A stretch of 64,000 nt of DNA, taken from contig JAFRAB010000032.1 of assembly GCA_017405675.1 (NCBI GenBank), positions 96,319-160,318 on the forward strand, given 5' to 3'. The notes below the pieces were generated by a model. It did no database searches. It was not told where the DNA came from and was given only the letters and a program-made list of their open reading frames with translations. The position numbers and the translations under genes are program-made. Shown here one piece after another: positions 16,186 to 24,818 of the stretch. This DNA is from Erysipelotrichaceae bacterium. Its GTDB lineage: Bacteria; Bacillota_I; Bacilli_A; Erysipelotrichales; Erysipelotrichaceae. How positions within the stretch are numbered: the first letter of the stretch is position 1; the number at the start of each line of letters is the position of its first letter.

Positions 16186-16941
16186 ATGAGTGCCTTAATT
16201 CTCAAGATCATTGCCATGATAACCATGACCATCGATCACATCGGTGTGGTCTTTAATATGCCGCAGACTTACCGTTATATAGGAAGAATAGCTTTTCCCC
16301 TGTATGCTCTGATGATCACGGAAGCCTGCAACCATCTTAAAAACGATAATAAACGTTTTCTGCGTTATATACTTCAGCTGGCAATACTGGCGGTTGTTTC
16401 TGAAATAGGTTTTGACCTCTGTTTTTATCAGAAGATTCCGGCCATGGAAATGCAAAATCAGATCCTGCAGTTTTTCCTGTATGCTCTGACAGTGTATTTC
16501 TCTCTTGATGGCAACAACAACATCATGACGATCGTCATATTATGGATACTGATCATTTTCATTAATTTCACAGGAGCCATGGGATATTTTGCAGCTGGTA
16601 TCATATTCATGCTGCTGATGCAGGTGTATACATCCCATTTGCTTAAAAAGCCTTTCATATTAAGACTTCTTTACTGTTTCTGTGCTGTTTCACTGCTTAT
16701 TTTTCTGGAACAGATCGACGGATATACACTGCACTTCCACAGCATAGGAAAAACACTGCAGTACATAATAAGTCATCATTCGTACTACAGTGTTACAAAT
16801 CTTTATACTCTTTTAGCGGTACCTTTACTGGCTCTCTATAATGGACAGTACGGGAAAATGCCTTCCTGGTTCAAAGCGGTATATCTGTTATACTATCCGA
16901 TCCACCTTTATGTGCTGGCATTAATAGATCATTTTATCTGA
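16186..16941 (+). CDS. TraX-family membrane protein
   Basis: This 251-residue integral membrane protein has about 7-8 hydrophobic segments. The start (LKIIAMITMTIDHIGVVF) and RYIGRIAFPLYALMI are the signature of the TraX/YcxN-like acyltransferase-fold family. In F plasmid, TraX N-acetylates pilin, but most chromosomal members have no known role. The ATG at 16186 has no ribosome site and a -10 box sits just upstream, suggesting a leaderless mRNA. Its TGA stop directly abuts the stop codon of the convergent MATE gene with no terminator between, so transcripts from the two genes probably overlap. Confidence 0.85.
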   Translation: MSALILKIIAMITMTIDHIGVVFNMPQTYRYIGRIAFPLYALMITEACNHLKNDNKRFLRYILQLAILAVVSEIGFDLCFYQKIPAMEMQNQILQFFLYALTVYFSLDGNNNIMTIVILWILIIFINFTGAMGYFAAGIIFMLLMQVYTSHLLKKPFILRLLYCFCAVSLLIFLEQIDGYTLHFHSIGKTLQYIISHHSYYSVTNLYTLLAVPLLALYNGQYGKMPSWFKAVYLLYYPIHLYVLALIDHFI

Positions 16942-18315
16942 TTACCGTTCCGCTGTGATTTCATTTGTCAGGTTAACAGCCCACCGGTTGGAAGTGAATC
17001 TTCTTAACCCGATGAGGATCCTGACTGCCAGTTCAAACTGTGCCAGGAAATAAATCAGAGCAAAGTTTTCCATGTGCAGCAGAGATATCATACCGTAAAT
17101 CAGCGGGATACCTACAAACCACACGATACCGCAGTCCAGAACCATTAACATCTTGGAATCTCCACCTGCTCTTAATGATGAGAAGATAACTACTACGATC
17201 ATTCTCAGAGCAATTCTGAATGCGGAAACTCTGACGATGGCAACAGACAGCTCATAAACATCTGGATTGGTTAATCCAAACAGATCAACCAACGGCTTGG
17301 CAGCTCCGATAACTACTGAACCTGTAACAGCAGCCAGCGCCAGCCCCAGATACAGGAACCAGCGGCTTTCCAGAACCGCTTTTTTTACATCTCCCTTGCC
17401 TAATTCAGCACCTAACAGCATACTTCCAGATACAGATAAGCCGTTGCATACGGAGAAGAACATATTGGTAATGGTATTCGCGACATAATAGGAATCAGTA
17501 ACCTTTGTTCCCAGCAGACCATAGGCTTTGATGTATAACGATGTGCCGAAACCAAACAGTGTTTCATTAATGATAGTTGGATAGGTTCTGATCATGACTT
17601 TTCTGAAGAAATCTCTGCTGATATCAAACATGATCTTAGGCTTTCCCACGAAAGCGGCTTTGCTCAGAATGGAATAACCCATGTACAGGCCTAAGGCTAC
17701 AACCTGAGAAGCAATAGTTCCCCAGGCAGCGCCAGCTACACCCATTGGTGAAAAACCTAATTTGCCGTAAATAAGTATGTAGTTAACTATAGCATTGGTT
17801 ACCATTGATGTTGTTGAGATCCACATGGAAACATTTGTCTTATGGATACATCTGTAGAAATAGTTATATGCCAGGGCAACTGTGTTAAGAGGGAATGAAA
17901 ACTTAACCAGATCAAGATAAATCTTGGCATAACTTATGACATCCGGATCCTTGACATAGAATCTTATAACCGGAATACACCGGAAAGATATCAGGCCGAA
18001 AAACCGTAAACCTACCAGCAGAGTCAGTATAAGTGACATACCAAAGGTGCGCTGCAGGTTTTCCTTATCATCAGCACCATAGAACTGGGAAGCATAGATG
18101 CCTGTGCCCTCCATGACGCCGAAGGAGATGCAGGTACAGACATGTCCGACCTGTGATGCCACACCAACAGGAGAAACCATTCCAATAGCCGAAACCATCA
18201 TTGTATCAACCATGCCCATAGCACTTGAAAGCAGCTGCTGCAGCATGCTTGGTATTGCTAAACGTCCAACATCAGAATAGAACTTCTTATCTCCCACATA
18301 TTTTCCGGCTGTCAT
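16942..18315 (-). CDS. MATE-family efflux transporter
   Basis: This 457-residue protein has about 12 membrane segments and the MATE pattern: an N-terminal LAIPSMLQQLLSSAMGMVDTMMVSAIG and a second repeat half starting near residue 240. MATE proteins export cationic drugs or metabolites in exchange for Na+ or H+. An AGGGGGA ribosome site precedes the ATG. TATAAT on the minus strand, ~35 bases upstream of the start, is a likely -10 box. It is convergent with traX and divergent from the PQ-loop gene. The substrate is unknown. Confidence 0.9.
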   Translation of the reverse strand: MTAGKYVGDKKFYSDVGRLAIPSMLQQLLSSAMGMVDTMMVSAIGMVSPVGVASQVGHVCTCISFGVMEGTGIYASQFYGADDKENLQRTFGMSLILTLLVGLRFFGLISFRCIPVIRFYVKDPDVISYAKIYLDLVKFSFPLNTVALAYNYFYRCIHKTNVSMWISTTSMVTNAIVNYILIYGKLGFSPMGVAGAAWGTIASQVVALGLYMGYSILSKAAFVGKPKIMFDISRDFFRKVMIRTYPTIINETLFGFGTSLYIKAYGLLGTKVTDSYYVANTITNMFFSVCNGLSVSGSMLLGAELGKGDVKKAVLESRWFLYLGLALAAVTGSVVIGAAKPLVDLFGLTNPDVYELSVAIVRVSAFRIALRMIVVVIFSSLRAGGDSKMLMVLDCGIVWFVGIPLIYGMISLLHMENFALIYFLAQFELAVRILIGLRRFTSNRWAVNLTNEITAER

Positions 18316-18517
18316 TATGAATCCCCCTTTTTAAGAATTACCCCCATTATAATAGAAAAGAACAGTAAACCCTATAATTATGACTGATTTTTTCATAAAA
18401 TATTGAAATTTTTTCATAACAAAAAAAACAATTTTCACCAGGAAACTGTTGTTGCTTGTAAATCATCATGGTGGTATCATAACGAAGGAATTAATAAACG
18501 AGAGGAGACAGCAAACC

Positions 18518-18805
18518 ATGGCAGAACTGTGCGAGATCATCATGTTAGTATGTTTCGGGGCCTCATGGCCAATCAATGCCATTAAGGCATATAAAGCAAG
18601 AAGTACAAAAGGAACCAGCTTACTGTTTCTGATGCTGATATTTACCGGCTATGTTGCCGGTATCATGTCAAAGCTTCTCAATAAGAATTACATGGCCAGT
18701 ATCTCAACAAAATGGTATGTCCTGGCGGTATATGTAATAAATCTGTTGAGCCTGATAGTTAACCTGGTGATATATTTCAGAAATCAAAGAATATCTGAAC
18801 AGTAA
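18518..18805 (+). CDS. PQ-loop/SemiSWEET-like small membrane protein
   Basis: This 95-residue protein has three predicted membrane helices. The segment ASWPINAIKAYKARSTKGTS resembles the PQ-loop repeat of SemiSWEET sugar transporters, and one repeat of three helices is the SemiSWEET layout (they act as dimers). Sugar transport is therefore a reasonable but unproven role. I chose the ATG at 18518 because GAGAGGAG lies 10-11 bases upstream; an in-frame ATG at 18449 would add a hydrophilic leader and has no ribosome site. It is a single gene with its own terminator. The ~200-base upstream gap also holds two copies of TTTTTTCATAA (near 18390 and 18411). Confidence 0.75.
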   Translation: MAELCEIIMLVCFGASWPINAIKAYKARSTKGTSLLFLMLIFTGYVAGIMSKLLNKNYMASISTKWYVLAVYVINLLSLIVNLVIYFRNQRISEQ

Positions 18806-18831
18806 AAGACGATGCATAAAGCATCGTCTTA
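18806..18831. terminator. Bidirectional terminator between PQ-loop gene and hydrolase gene
   Basis: AAGACGATGC/GCATCGTCTT with loop ATAAA lies directly after the PQ-loop stop and overlaps the hydrolase stop on the other strand. Confidence 0.85.
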
Positions 18832-19578
18832 TTTATTTACACTAAGCATGAACTGTTTTAACGCAGCCAGCATCTGGTCAAGATGTCTGGTAAAACAGTG
18901 ATCATCACCTGGAATGATTTCAAGCTTACAGTTCTTATATCTCTTCTGAGCATCTATGGCATATTTCAGAGGAACAGCTTCATCTTCATCGCCGTGAACA
19001 ATGAAAACAGGACCCGTATACTTATCAATCAGCTCTTCGATATGAATCATCTGAGCGGTACGGAAATAATTACCATTGATTTTATACAAACCGGCATCCA
19101 GTTCATCAGGAATATGATCAGGGTCAAACTTTACCCCGAAAAACATGCCATATTTAGCTGCATCCAGAATAACTGTTGCCGGAGACATTGGAATGATAGC
19201 TTTGAAATCATCATTTCTTAATCCACCGATTATCATCGTCAGCAGGCCTCCCTGAGAATGCCCACACACATACAGATCAGTCACAAAATCGAGTTTCTTA
19301 GCATAATCAACGACATCTAAGGCGTTACTGATCCATTTAAGAAGTGTATGTTCCTCAAATCTGCCTTCACTCTGTCCATGCCCGTACAGTTCTACCCTTA
19401 AAGCAGCTATTCCGACTTCATTCATGATTCTGGCAGCACCTGCAATATGCAGTTCCTCCATATGACCTGTCAGGCCATGAAAAATAATAGCCAGAGGACA
19501 CTTTCCGCTAAAGTTTTCCGGCATCTCAAGCTTGGCATGCAGACGAATGCCGTCACTGTTAATATAGTATTCTTTCAT
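18829..19578 (-). CDS. Alpha/beta hydrolase, feruloyl/cinnamoyl-esterase-like
   Basis: This 249-residue cytosolic serine hydrolase has the nucleophile elbow GHSQGG (S108). The probable acid is D199 (in HGDEDEAV), and the base is H227 (DDHCF). Length, the FHGLTGHMEE oxyanion region and motif spacing match the gut cinnamoyl/feruloyl esterases of the Lactobacillus LJ0536/Butyrivibrio Est1E type, which free hydroxycinnamic acids from esters. This is a family resemblance; other short-chain esters are possible. It lies just downstream of the fhs-fchA-folD operon on the same strand but after a terminator, so it probably has some independent expression. Confidence 0.78.
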   Translation of the reverse strand: MKEYYINSDGIRLHAKLEMPENFSGKCPLAIIFHGLTGHMEELHIAGAARIMNEVGIAALRVELYGHGQSEGRFEEHTLLKWISNALDVVDYAKKLDFVTDLYVCGHSQGGLLTMIIGGLRNDDFKAIIPMSPATVILDAAKYGMFFGVKFDPDHIPDELDAGLYKINGNYFRTAQMIHIEELIDKYTGPVFIVHGDEDEAVPLKYAIDAQKRYKNCKLEIIPGDDHCFTRHLDQMLAALKQFMLSVNK

Positions 19579-19612
19579 TTTTACTACCTCACATTACAAT
19601 TATAGCAGAAAA

Positions 19613-19634
19613 AAGATAACCCTCAGGTTATCTT
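19613..19634 (-). terminator. Terminator of the fhs-fchA-folD operon
   Basis: AAGATAACC/GGTTATCTT with tetraloop CTCA is followed on the minus strand by a T run. It overlaps the folD stop codon. The same 9-bp stem recurs at 54907-54930. Confidence 0.88.
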
Positions 19635-20482
19635 GTCTGATTCACTGCTGCTTTGACAACATGTCTGGTAAGTACTGAAGTTGTAACTGAACCTATTCCT
19701 CCCGGTACAGGTGTGATCCTATCAACAATTGGTTCTACTTCTTCAAACAACACGTCTCCGCACAATTTCTGCTTTGTTTCATTATATTTTATGCCGACAT
19801 CAATGACAGTCTGTCCTTCACTTACATATTCAGCATTTATCGATTCCATCCTTCCGGTACAGCAGATTACTATATCTGCCTGTCTGGTAATTGAAGGTAC
19901 GTCTTTTGTTTTGGTATGACATACGGTTACCGTAGCATTCCGGTTCATCAACAGCATTGCCAGTGGTTTACCAACCACCAGTGATCGTCCAATCACTGCT
20001 ACGTTTTTGCCTTTAACATCAACATTGTAATACTTCAATGTTTCCATGACTGCTTCCGCAGTACATGGAGCAAATCCACATTCCTTATCAATGAAAATAC
20101 TTCCCAGAGAGCTGTCAGAACAGCCGTCAACATCCTTAACCGGATCGATGTAATTTCTGGCTTTTTCGTTATCAAGATATTTTGGCAACGGTCTGAACAT
20201 CAGAATGCCATGTACTTCCGAGTCACTGTTGAGCTCATCCAGGGTCCTGTAAAACTCTTCATAACTGACATCTTCAGGAAGCACAACATTTCTGACCTTT
20301 ATTCCCACATTCCGGCATTTCTTCATGGCACCTTTCTCATAGGCAATATCGTCACCTTTTTCCCCTACTCTTAAAATAGCCAGCGTTGTGTCTATGCCAT
20401 TTTCTTTCAGGATGGCAACTTCATGTGCAGTCCGTTCATCCAGAATACCCGCAACCGGTCTGCCTTTTAATATTTCAGCCAT
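19628..20482 (-). CDS. folD: Methylenetetrahydrofolate dehydrogenase, FolD family, cyclohydrolase residues missing
   Basis: This 284-residue enzyme oxidises 5,10-methylene-THF to methenyl-THF using NAD(P)+. The fold's motifs are present: KDVDG (D119 kept), GRSLVVGKPLAMLL for dinucleotide binding and PGGIGSVT. In Escherichia coli FolD, Y50 and K54 and Q98 act in catalysis. Here Y48 is kept, but the Lys position is Ala (A52, in YEKGAMKKC) and the Gln position is Phe (F96, in GILMFRPLP). The Lys is needed for cyclohydrolase activity in known bifunctional enzymes, so this FolD is probably dehydrogenase-only. The preceding gene encodes a separate cyclohydrolase. It overlaps fchA by 8 bases and is last in the operon. 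Confidence 0.9.
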   Translation of the reverse strand: MAEILKGRPVAGILDERTAHEVAILKENGIDTTLAILRVGEKGDDIAYEKGAMKKCRNVGIKVRNVVLPEDVSYEEFYRTLDELNSDSEVHGILMFRPLPKYLDNEKARNYIDPVKDVDGCSDSSLGSIFIDKECGFAPCTAEAVMETLKYYNVDVKGKNVAVIGRSLVVGKPLAMLLMNRNATVTVCHTKTKDVPSITRQADIVICCTGRMESINAEYVSEGQTVIDVGIKYNETKQKLCGDVLFEEVEPIVDRITPVPGGIGSVTTSVLTRHVVKAAVNQTR

Positions 20483-21092
20483 TGGAAAGCCTCTTTTCTA
20501 CAGCCTTATAACAATTCAATGCTCTTTCGGCATATTCCCGGACCATCTCTGATGCCTTCTGATCAAGTTCATCAGCATAGTCTCTGTCTTTCATCAGTCT
20601 GGTATTTACCTTTATATTTATTAACGCTCCATAAATGGCACCATGAGCCAGCATTACAGATGTAGCTGCATCTGAAACTGCCAGTTTAGAACCGATTTCA
20701 GCCAGTCTTTCATCCAGTTCAACAACTCTGCAGCATAACTGCAGAATGTGATATGGTGCATCAGCAGCTGTTCTCAAACATTTTTCCATGGTTTCAGCAT
20801 AACAGGGATCATTTTTATCCATTGAATAGGCTTTTGCCAGCGGTTCAAAAGCTTCGGCATCCTCATTGACCCAGTTAAGAAGACTGATCCTTAATTCAGC
20901 AGTTTCTTTCATTATCCGCTGAATTTCATCTTCATATTCAGCATATTTCTTCTTTCCCGTGGTCAGGTTGGTAACCATTTCTGCCAGTGATGCTGCCAGT
21001 GATCCAACTAAGGCACTGACCCCACCGCCTCCCGGAACGGGAGCCTTACTGGCAGATAATTCCGTGAATTCCCTTATACTTTTATCAAGCAT
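20475..21092 (-). CDS. fchA: Methenyltetrahydrofolate cyclohydrolase (FchA; FTCD-like)
   Basis: This 205-residue protein belongs to the cyclodeaminase/cyclohydrolase fold. The N-terminal APVPGGGGVSALVGSLAASL is the family's folate-binding signature. FchA hydrolyses methenyl-THF to 10-formyl-THF in clostridia and acetogens. It sits between fhs and folD, which act just after and before it in the pathway. I use the ATG at 21092 (MLDKS), eight bases after AAAGGAGG, rather than an upstream TTG. A formimino-THF cyclodeaminase activity is the alternative, but no formiminotransferase or histidine-utilisation gene is nearby. Confidence 0.87.
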   Translation of the reverse strand: MLDKSIREFTELSASKAPVPGGGGVSALVGSLAASLAEMVTNLTTGKKKYAEYEDEIQRIMKETAELRISLLNWVNEDAEAFEPLAKAYSMDKNDPCYAETMEKCLRTAADAPYHILQLCCRVVELDERLAEIGSKLAVSDAATSVMLAHGAIYGALINIKVNTRLMKDRDYADELDQKASEMVREYAERALNCYKAVEKRLSNG

Positions 21093-21106
21093 AATCAATT
21101 CCTCCT

Positions 21107-22777
21107 TTAGAACAGTCCGGTTATTACACCATTCTCATCTACATCTATTTTCTCTGCAGCCGGAACTTTCGGCAGTCCAGGCATGGTCATGATATCACCG
21201 GTCAGGGCTACAATGAATCCTGCCCCGGCGGATACTTTCAGGTTTCTGACTGAGATTCTGAAATCTCTCGGTGCACCTAACTTGTTAGGATCATCAGTGA
21301 ATGAATACTGAGTCTTGGCCATGCAGACAGGCAGATTGCCATAGCCCAGTTCTTCCAGCTGTTTCAGCTGTTTAGGGCTGCTGCCGACCAGATCAACACC
21401 GTCAGCATGGTATATTCTTGTAGCGATCGTATTCAGCTTTTCCATGATGGAAAGATTCAGATCATATGAATATTCAAAGTCATTTGGCAGTTCGCACAGT
21501 CTGACTACTTCTTCAGCCAGTGCCTTACCGCCCTCGCCACCTTTAGCCCATACTTCACTTAAGGCTACGTTAACGCCTAATTCATGGCATTTATCCTCAA
21601 TAAGCTTCAGCTCAGCTTCCGTATCGCTCGGGAACCTGTTGATGGCTACCACACAAGGCAGATGATAGACATTGGTGATATTATCAACATGCTGCAGCAG
21701 GTTTGGCATGCCCTTTTCCAGAGCTTCCAGGTTTTCCTTAGCCAGATCAGCCTTGGCAACCCCACCATTGTGTTTCAGAGCTCTTACCGTAGCTACTATA
21801 ACCACGGCGTTAGGCTTTAAACCAGACATGCGGCACTTGATATCCAGGAACTTCTCTGCTCCTAAGTCAGCACCGAAGCCGACTTCGGTAATGGCATAGT
21901 CCCCAAGTTTCAGCGCCATTCTGGTGGCAGTTACCGAGTTGCAGCCATGGGCTATATTGGCGAAAGGTCCGCCATGGATGAAGGCAGGTGTATGTTCCAG
22001 CGTCTGAACCAGGTTAGGTTTCAGAGCATCCTTCAGTAAAGCCGCCATGGCACCCTGAGCTTTCAGGTCACCGGCGGTAACCGGCTTGTTATCATAGGTA
22101 TAACCGACAACGATTCTGGCCAGTCTTTCCTTTAAGTCAGTAATGCTGGATGCCAGACATAATACAGCCATGACTTCGGAAGCTACCGTAATGTCAAAGC
22201 CATCCTGTCTTGGCGTACCGTCGGTTCTGGCCCCCAATCCATCAACGATATTTCTCAACTGGCGGTCATTCATGTCAACAGCACGCTTCCAGGTTATTCT
22301 TCTCGGGTCAATGCCCAGGACATTGCCCTGCTGAATATGGTTGTCCAGCATGGCTGCCAGCAGGTTATTGGCAGCACCGATGGCATGGAAGTCACCGGTA
22401 AAGTGCAGGTTGATGTCTTCCATTGGAACAACCTGAGCATAACCGCCTCCTGCTGCTCCGCCTTTGACACCGAAAACAGGCCCCAGAGAAGGTTCTCTTA
22501 AGGCTACCACTGACTTCTTTCCGATATGTCTTAAGGCATCAGCCAGTCCTACGGTCGTTGTCGTCTTTCCTTCACCGGCTGGTGTCGGATTGATTGCGGT
22601 AACCAGAACGAGTTTTCCATCCGGTTTGTCAGCATAATCCTTCAACAGCTTATAATCGATCTTGGCCTTGTAGTTACCGTAAAGTTCAACATACTCTTCA
22701 GGTATGTTAAGACCGTCAGCTATTTCCGTGATTTTCTTCTTTTCACTGGCCTGTGCAATTTCAATATCTGTTAACAT
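21107..22777 (-). CDS. fhs: Formate-tetrahydrofolate ligase
   Basis: This 556-residue enzyme interconverts formate, ATP and THF with 10-formyl-THF. The P-loop [20 protein letters not shown], the segment [22 protein letters not shown] (given only as landmark, residues ~95-115) and the C-terminal [15 protein letters not shown] are diagnostic. Length is normal. It is the first gene of fhs-fchA-folD, with a GAGGTGA ribosome site. In a catabolic direction it would make ATP from 10-formyl-THF and release formate. The promoter region upstream holds a perfect dyad at 22876-22892. Confidence 0.95.
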   Translation of the reverse strand: MLTDIEIAQASEKKKITEIADGLNIPEEYVELYGNYKAKIDYKLLKDYADKPDGKLVLVTAINPTPAGEGKTTTTVGLADALRHIGKKSVVALREPSLGPVFGVKGGAAGGGYAQVVPMEDINLHFTGDFHAIGAANNLLAAMLDNHIQQGNVLGIDPRRITWKRAVDMNDRQLRNIVDGLGARTDGTPRQDGFDITVASEVMAVLCLASSITDLKERLARIVVGYTYDNKPVTAGDLKAQGAMAALLKDALKPNLVQTLEHTPAFIHGGPFANIAHGCNSVTATRMALKLGDYAITEVGFGADLGAEKFLDIKCRMSGLKPNAVVIVATVRALKHNGGVAKADLAKENLEALEKGMPNLLQHVDNITNVYHLPCVVAINRFPSDTEAELKLIEDKCHELGVNVALSEVWAKGGEGGKALAEEVVRLCELPNDFEYSYDLNLSIMEKLNTIATRIYHADGVDLVGSSPKQLKQLEELGYGNLPVCMAKTQYSFTDDPNKLGAPRDFRISVRNLKVSAGAGFIVALTGDIMTMPGLPKVPAAEKIDVDENGVITGLF

Positions 22778-22875
22778 TATTTCACCTCGTATTTTTCTAT
22801 AATTCTACTTATAGTTTATTTAATCCTCAATAATTGTTTTATCCGCAAACTGTAGGTTTTTACGGGTTATTATCT

Positions 22876-22892
22876 CGTAATATTGTATTACG
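22876..22892. promoter_or_regulatory. Inverted repeat in the fhs / 71-aa gene divergent promoter region
   Basis: CGTAATA-TTG-TATTACG is a perfect 7-bp dyad ~100 bases upstream of fhs and ~135 bases upstream of the divergent small gene. It has the size of an operator. The adjacent PucR-type protein is the natural candidate to bind it, but this is inference. The rest of the 250-base gap shows no other strong feature. Confidence 0.5.
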
Positions 22893-23027
22893 TATGTTTT
22901 GATGGTTTTTCATTTAAAATAACCGCTTTTTATAGGATTTATTATTCACATCTCCCCCTTTATCATAAAATTAGATTCTCGGGAAAGAATTAGAAACATA
23001 ATATTAAACATTAATAAGGAGGACATT

Positions 23028-23243
23028 ATGGCATTATCATTAGATTCAAAAATCAGAGACATCATGAGATCACCTGAAGGAAGAGCAGTCATGGAAAAGT
23101 ATGCACCTGGTTCAACCAAGGACCCACGCATGAAACTGGTTGGCGGCTTAACTTACCGCAAGCTGTTAAGCTATCCTGAATCAGCAGAAGTTGCTGCTCA
23201 TGCAGATGAACTTGATGCCGATCTGAAAGCCTGCTCAAGATAA
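23028..23243 (+). CDS. Hypothetical 71-aa protein
   Basis: This small soluble protein has a strong AAGGAGG ribosome site 6-7 bases upstream and its own terminator, so it is a real gene. The N-terminal part (SLDSKIRDIMRSPEGRAVMEKYAPG) resembles, from memory, a short helical module found at the ends of some larger gut bacterial enzymes (pattern P-E-x-x-x-V-x-E-K-Y-x-P-G). Here it stands alone. No signal peptide, membrane helix or Cys pair is seen. It is divergent from fhs and convergent with the PucR-type gene, inside the C1-folate neighbourhood. I assign no function. Confidence 0.75.
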   Translation: MALSLDSKIRDIMRSPEGRAVMEKYAPGSTKDPRMKLVGGLTYRKLLSYPESAEVAAHADELDADLKACSR

Positions 23244-23267
23244 CATCTAAATCATAATTGATAATGT

Positions 23268-23289
23268 AAGGGCATCTTTGGATGCCTTT
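23268..23289. terminator. Bidirectional terminator between 71-aa gene and PucR-type gene
   Basis: AAGGGCATC/GATGCCTTTT with loop TTTG (one G-U pair) is followed by T on the plus strand. The convergent regulator gene stops at its right edge. Confidence 0.8.
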
Positions 23290-24818
23290 TACTGTTGCCT
23301 GAGAGTCTCCTCCAGATCCATCGCCTTCAGCAGCATTTCCAGCTGCAGGCGCTGATCGTAATCCTTCAGATCAACATTCAGTTCCTTTTCTATTCTGGCA
23401 ATTCTGTCTATCAGAGTGGAACGGTGAATGAACAGTTTCTGAGCCGTCGAAGTGTACGACATGCTTTCTTCCAGGAATACTTTCAGTGTTTCCAGATAGG
23501 AGACCCCAGAAGAACGGTCATGTTCGATCAGGCTGTTCAGTCCGACCGGGAAATAAGCCTCCAGAGGCATGGATCCCAGAGAGTTTACAACCATCTGCGT
23601 TAACGCATAACTGGAGAAGTAGAAGTAATCACTTTCCCTGTTCAGCATCAGACCGTTTTCGACGGCGGCCAGGGCCTGCATGTAGTGGATTCTGACATTA
23701 TACAGATCACTGAATTCATTTGATATTCCGGCACACAGATGCATGCCCTTTACGAATTCACCCAGTTTCTTATTCAGCAGAACATGGTAATTAGGGTTCT
23801 TTTCGTCTCGCAATTCATCAATGTTTATCAGTCCGATAAGGCAATCTTCTCGGTCAAAGGCATATGACTGGGCAAAGGTTTCCTCGAACACATCACATAT
23901 ATATGAAAGAGGCAGATGATTATGTCCTTTTCCATAGCGCATGTAGACACAGACGTATTCACTTTTTTCATTGCTTCCGGACATGATCATGCGCTGAGAA
24001 TGCGACAGCGGCATCTCTTCAATCAGAGCCTGCATGACCTTCTTGAGTGAAGGCCGTGAATCATTTATAATGTTCGGATTTCTTTCAATGGCTATCTCAA
24101 TCATGGAAGCCAGGTATTCAGCCAGCTTATCCTCCCCATCTACAAATCCCGTACTCCGGGAATTGATGCACAGACATCCTTCATACTGATCGTTTCTATT
24201 GAAGAGATTTACGCATAATGTCTTGACACCGTACAGATCGATTCTCATGGCATTCTTCCTGTCGAACATCAGATCGGATGCGGACAGATATTTGCCCATG
24301 GATTCAAAGTTCAGCGAACCGCTGTCCGTAATGTTCCAGTTCTCATTATCCCTGCTGGTCGATGCCACTATCTTTATAGTACTGTCCAGTACATAGATCG
24401 GCTTGTTGAAGATGTCCGCTGAATCAGATATCAGCGCCTGAATGTCATAGTCCTTGGCAAGATCTCTATACAGAGTTTTTTCCCAGCTGTCATACTTATC
24501 ATATATGTTCTGAAGGATCTGATATACCGTGAAAAAGTCCTGTTTCTTTCTGATAACCAGGACGGTCATTCTTTCCTTATAGTAATTAAGTGTAAAGCCA
24601 TCTCCGATGCAGATCAGCATCGATCCCTTCTGAATGTGGGGTCTCTGCGGAAGGTGATCAATACTTGCCAGATAGAGACGGTTTTTCATAAACGATGTTT
24701 CGCCATCCAGATAAAACTCTGCACGTCCCAGAGTAAGTTCAGTTAACTGCGGTCCGTGCATCTCGCACTGAAAATGTCTGGACAGCTCGTTATAGATGAT
24801 ATCCGCATTCAGCTTCAT
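23289..24818 (-). CDS. PucR/CdaR-type transcriptional regulator
   Basis: This 509-residue protein has an N-terminal ~130-residue sensor-like domain and a middle GGDEF-unrelated region. A C-terminal PucR-type HTH lies at about residues 440-500, with FLEESMSYTSTAQKLFIHR and STLIDRIARIEKELNVDL. PucR-family proteins usually activate or repress neighbouring catabolic operons in response to the substrate. It lies between the fhs operon with the 71-aa gene and the divergent SDR/Cys-rich/GcvT operon, so it is the likely regulator of both. GAAGG precedes the ATG. It is a single-gene transcript. Confidence 0.82.
   Translation of the reverse strand: MKLNADIIYNELSRHFQCEMHGPQLTELTLGRAEFYLDGETSFMKNRLYLASIDHLPQRPHIQKGSMLICIGDGFTLNYYKERMTVLVIRKKQDFFTVYQILQNIYDKYDSWEKTLYRDLAKDYDIQALISDSADIFNKPIYVLDSTIKIVASTSRDNENWNITDSGSLNFESMGKYLSASDLMFDRKNAMRIDLYGVKTLCVNLFNRNDQYEGCLCINSRSTGFVDGEDKLAEYLASMIEIAIERNPNIINDSRPSLKKVMQALIEEMPLSHSQRMIMSGSNEKSEYVCVYMRYGKGHNHLPLSYICDVFEETFAQSYAFDREDCLIGLINIDELRDEKNPNYHVLLNKKLGEFVKGMHLCAGISNEFSDLYNVRIHYMQALAAVENGLMLNRESDYFYFSSYALTQMVVNSLGSMPLEAYFPVGLNSLIEHDRSSGVSYLETLKVFLEESMSYTSTAQKLFIHRSTLIDRIARIEKELNVDLKDYDQRLQLEMLLKAMDLEETLRQQ

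Noticed and set aside
18440..18517. T-box-like GGTGGTATC before the PQ-loop gene
   Set aside because: No terminator/antiterminator pair or stem I could be traced, and the gene is not an amino-acid or tRNA synthetase gene.
18403..18585. 60-codon frame overlapping the PQ-loop gene start
   Set aside because: It runs in another frame through the ribosome site and start of the PQ-loop gene and has no ribosome site of its own.
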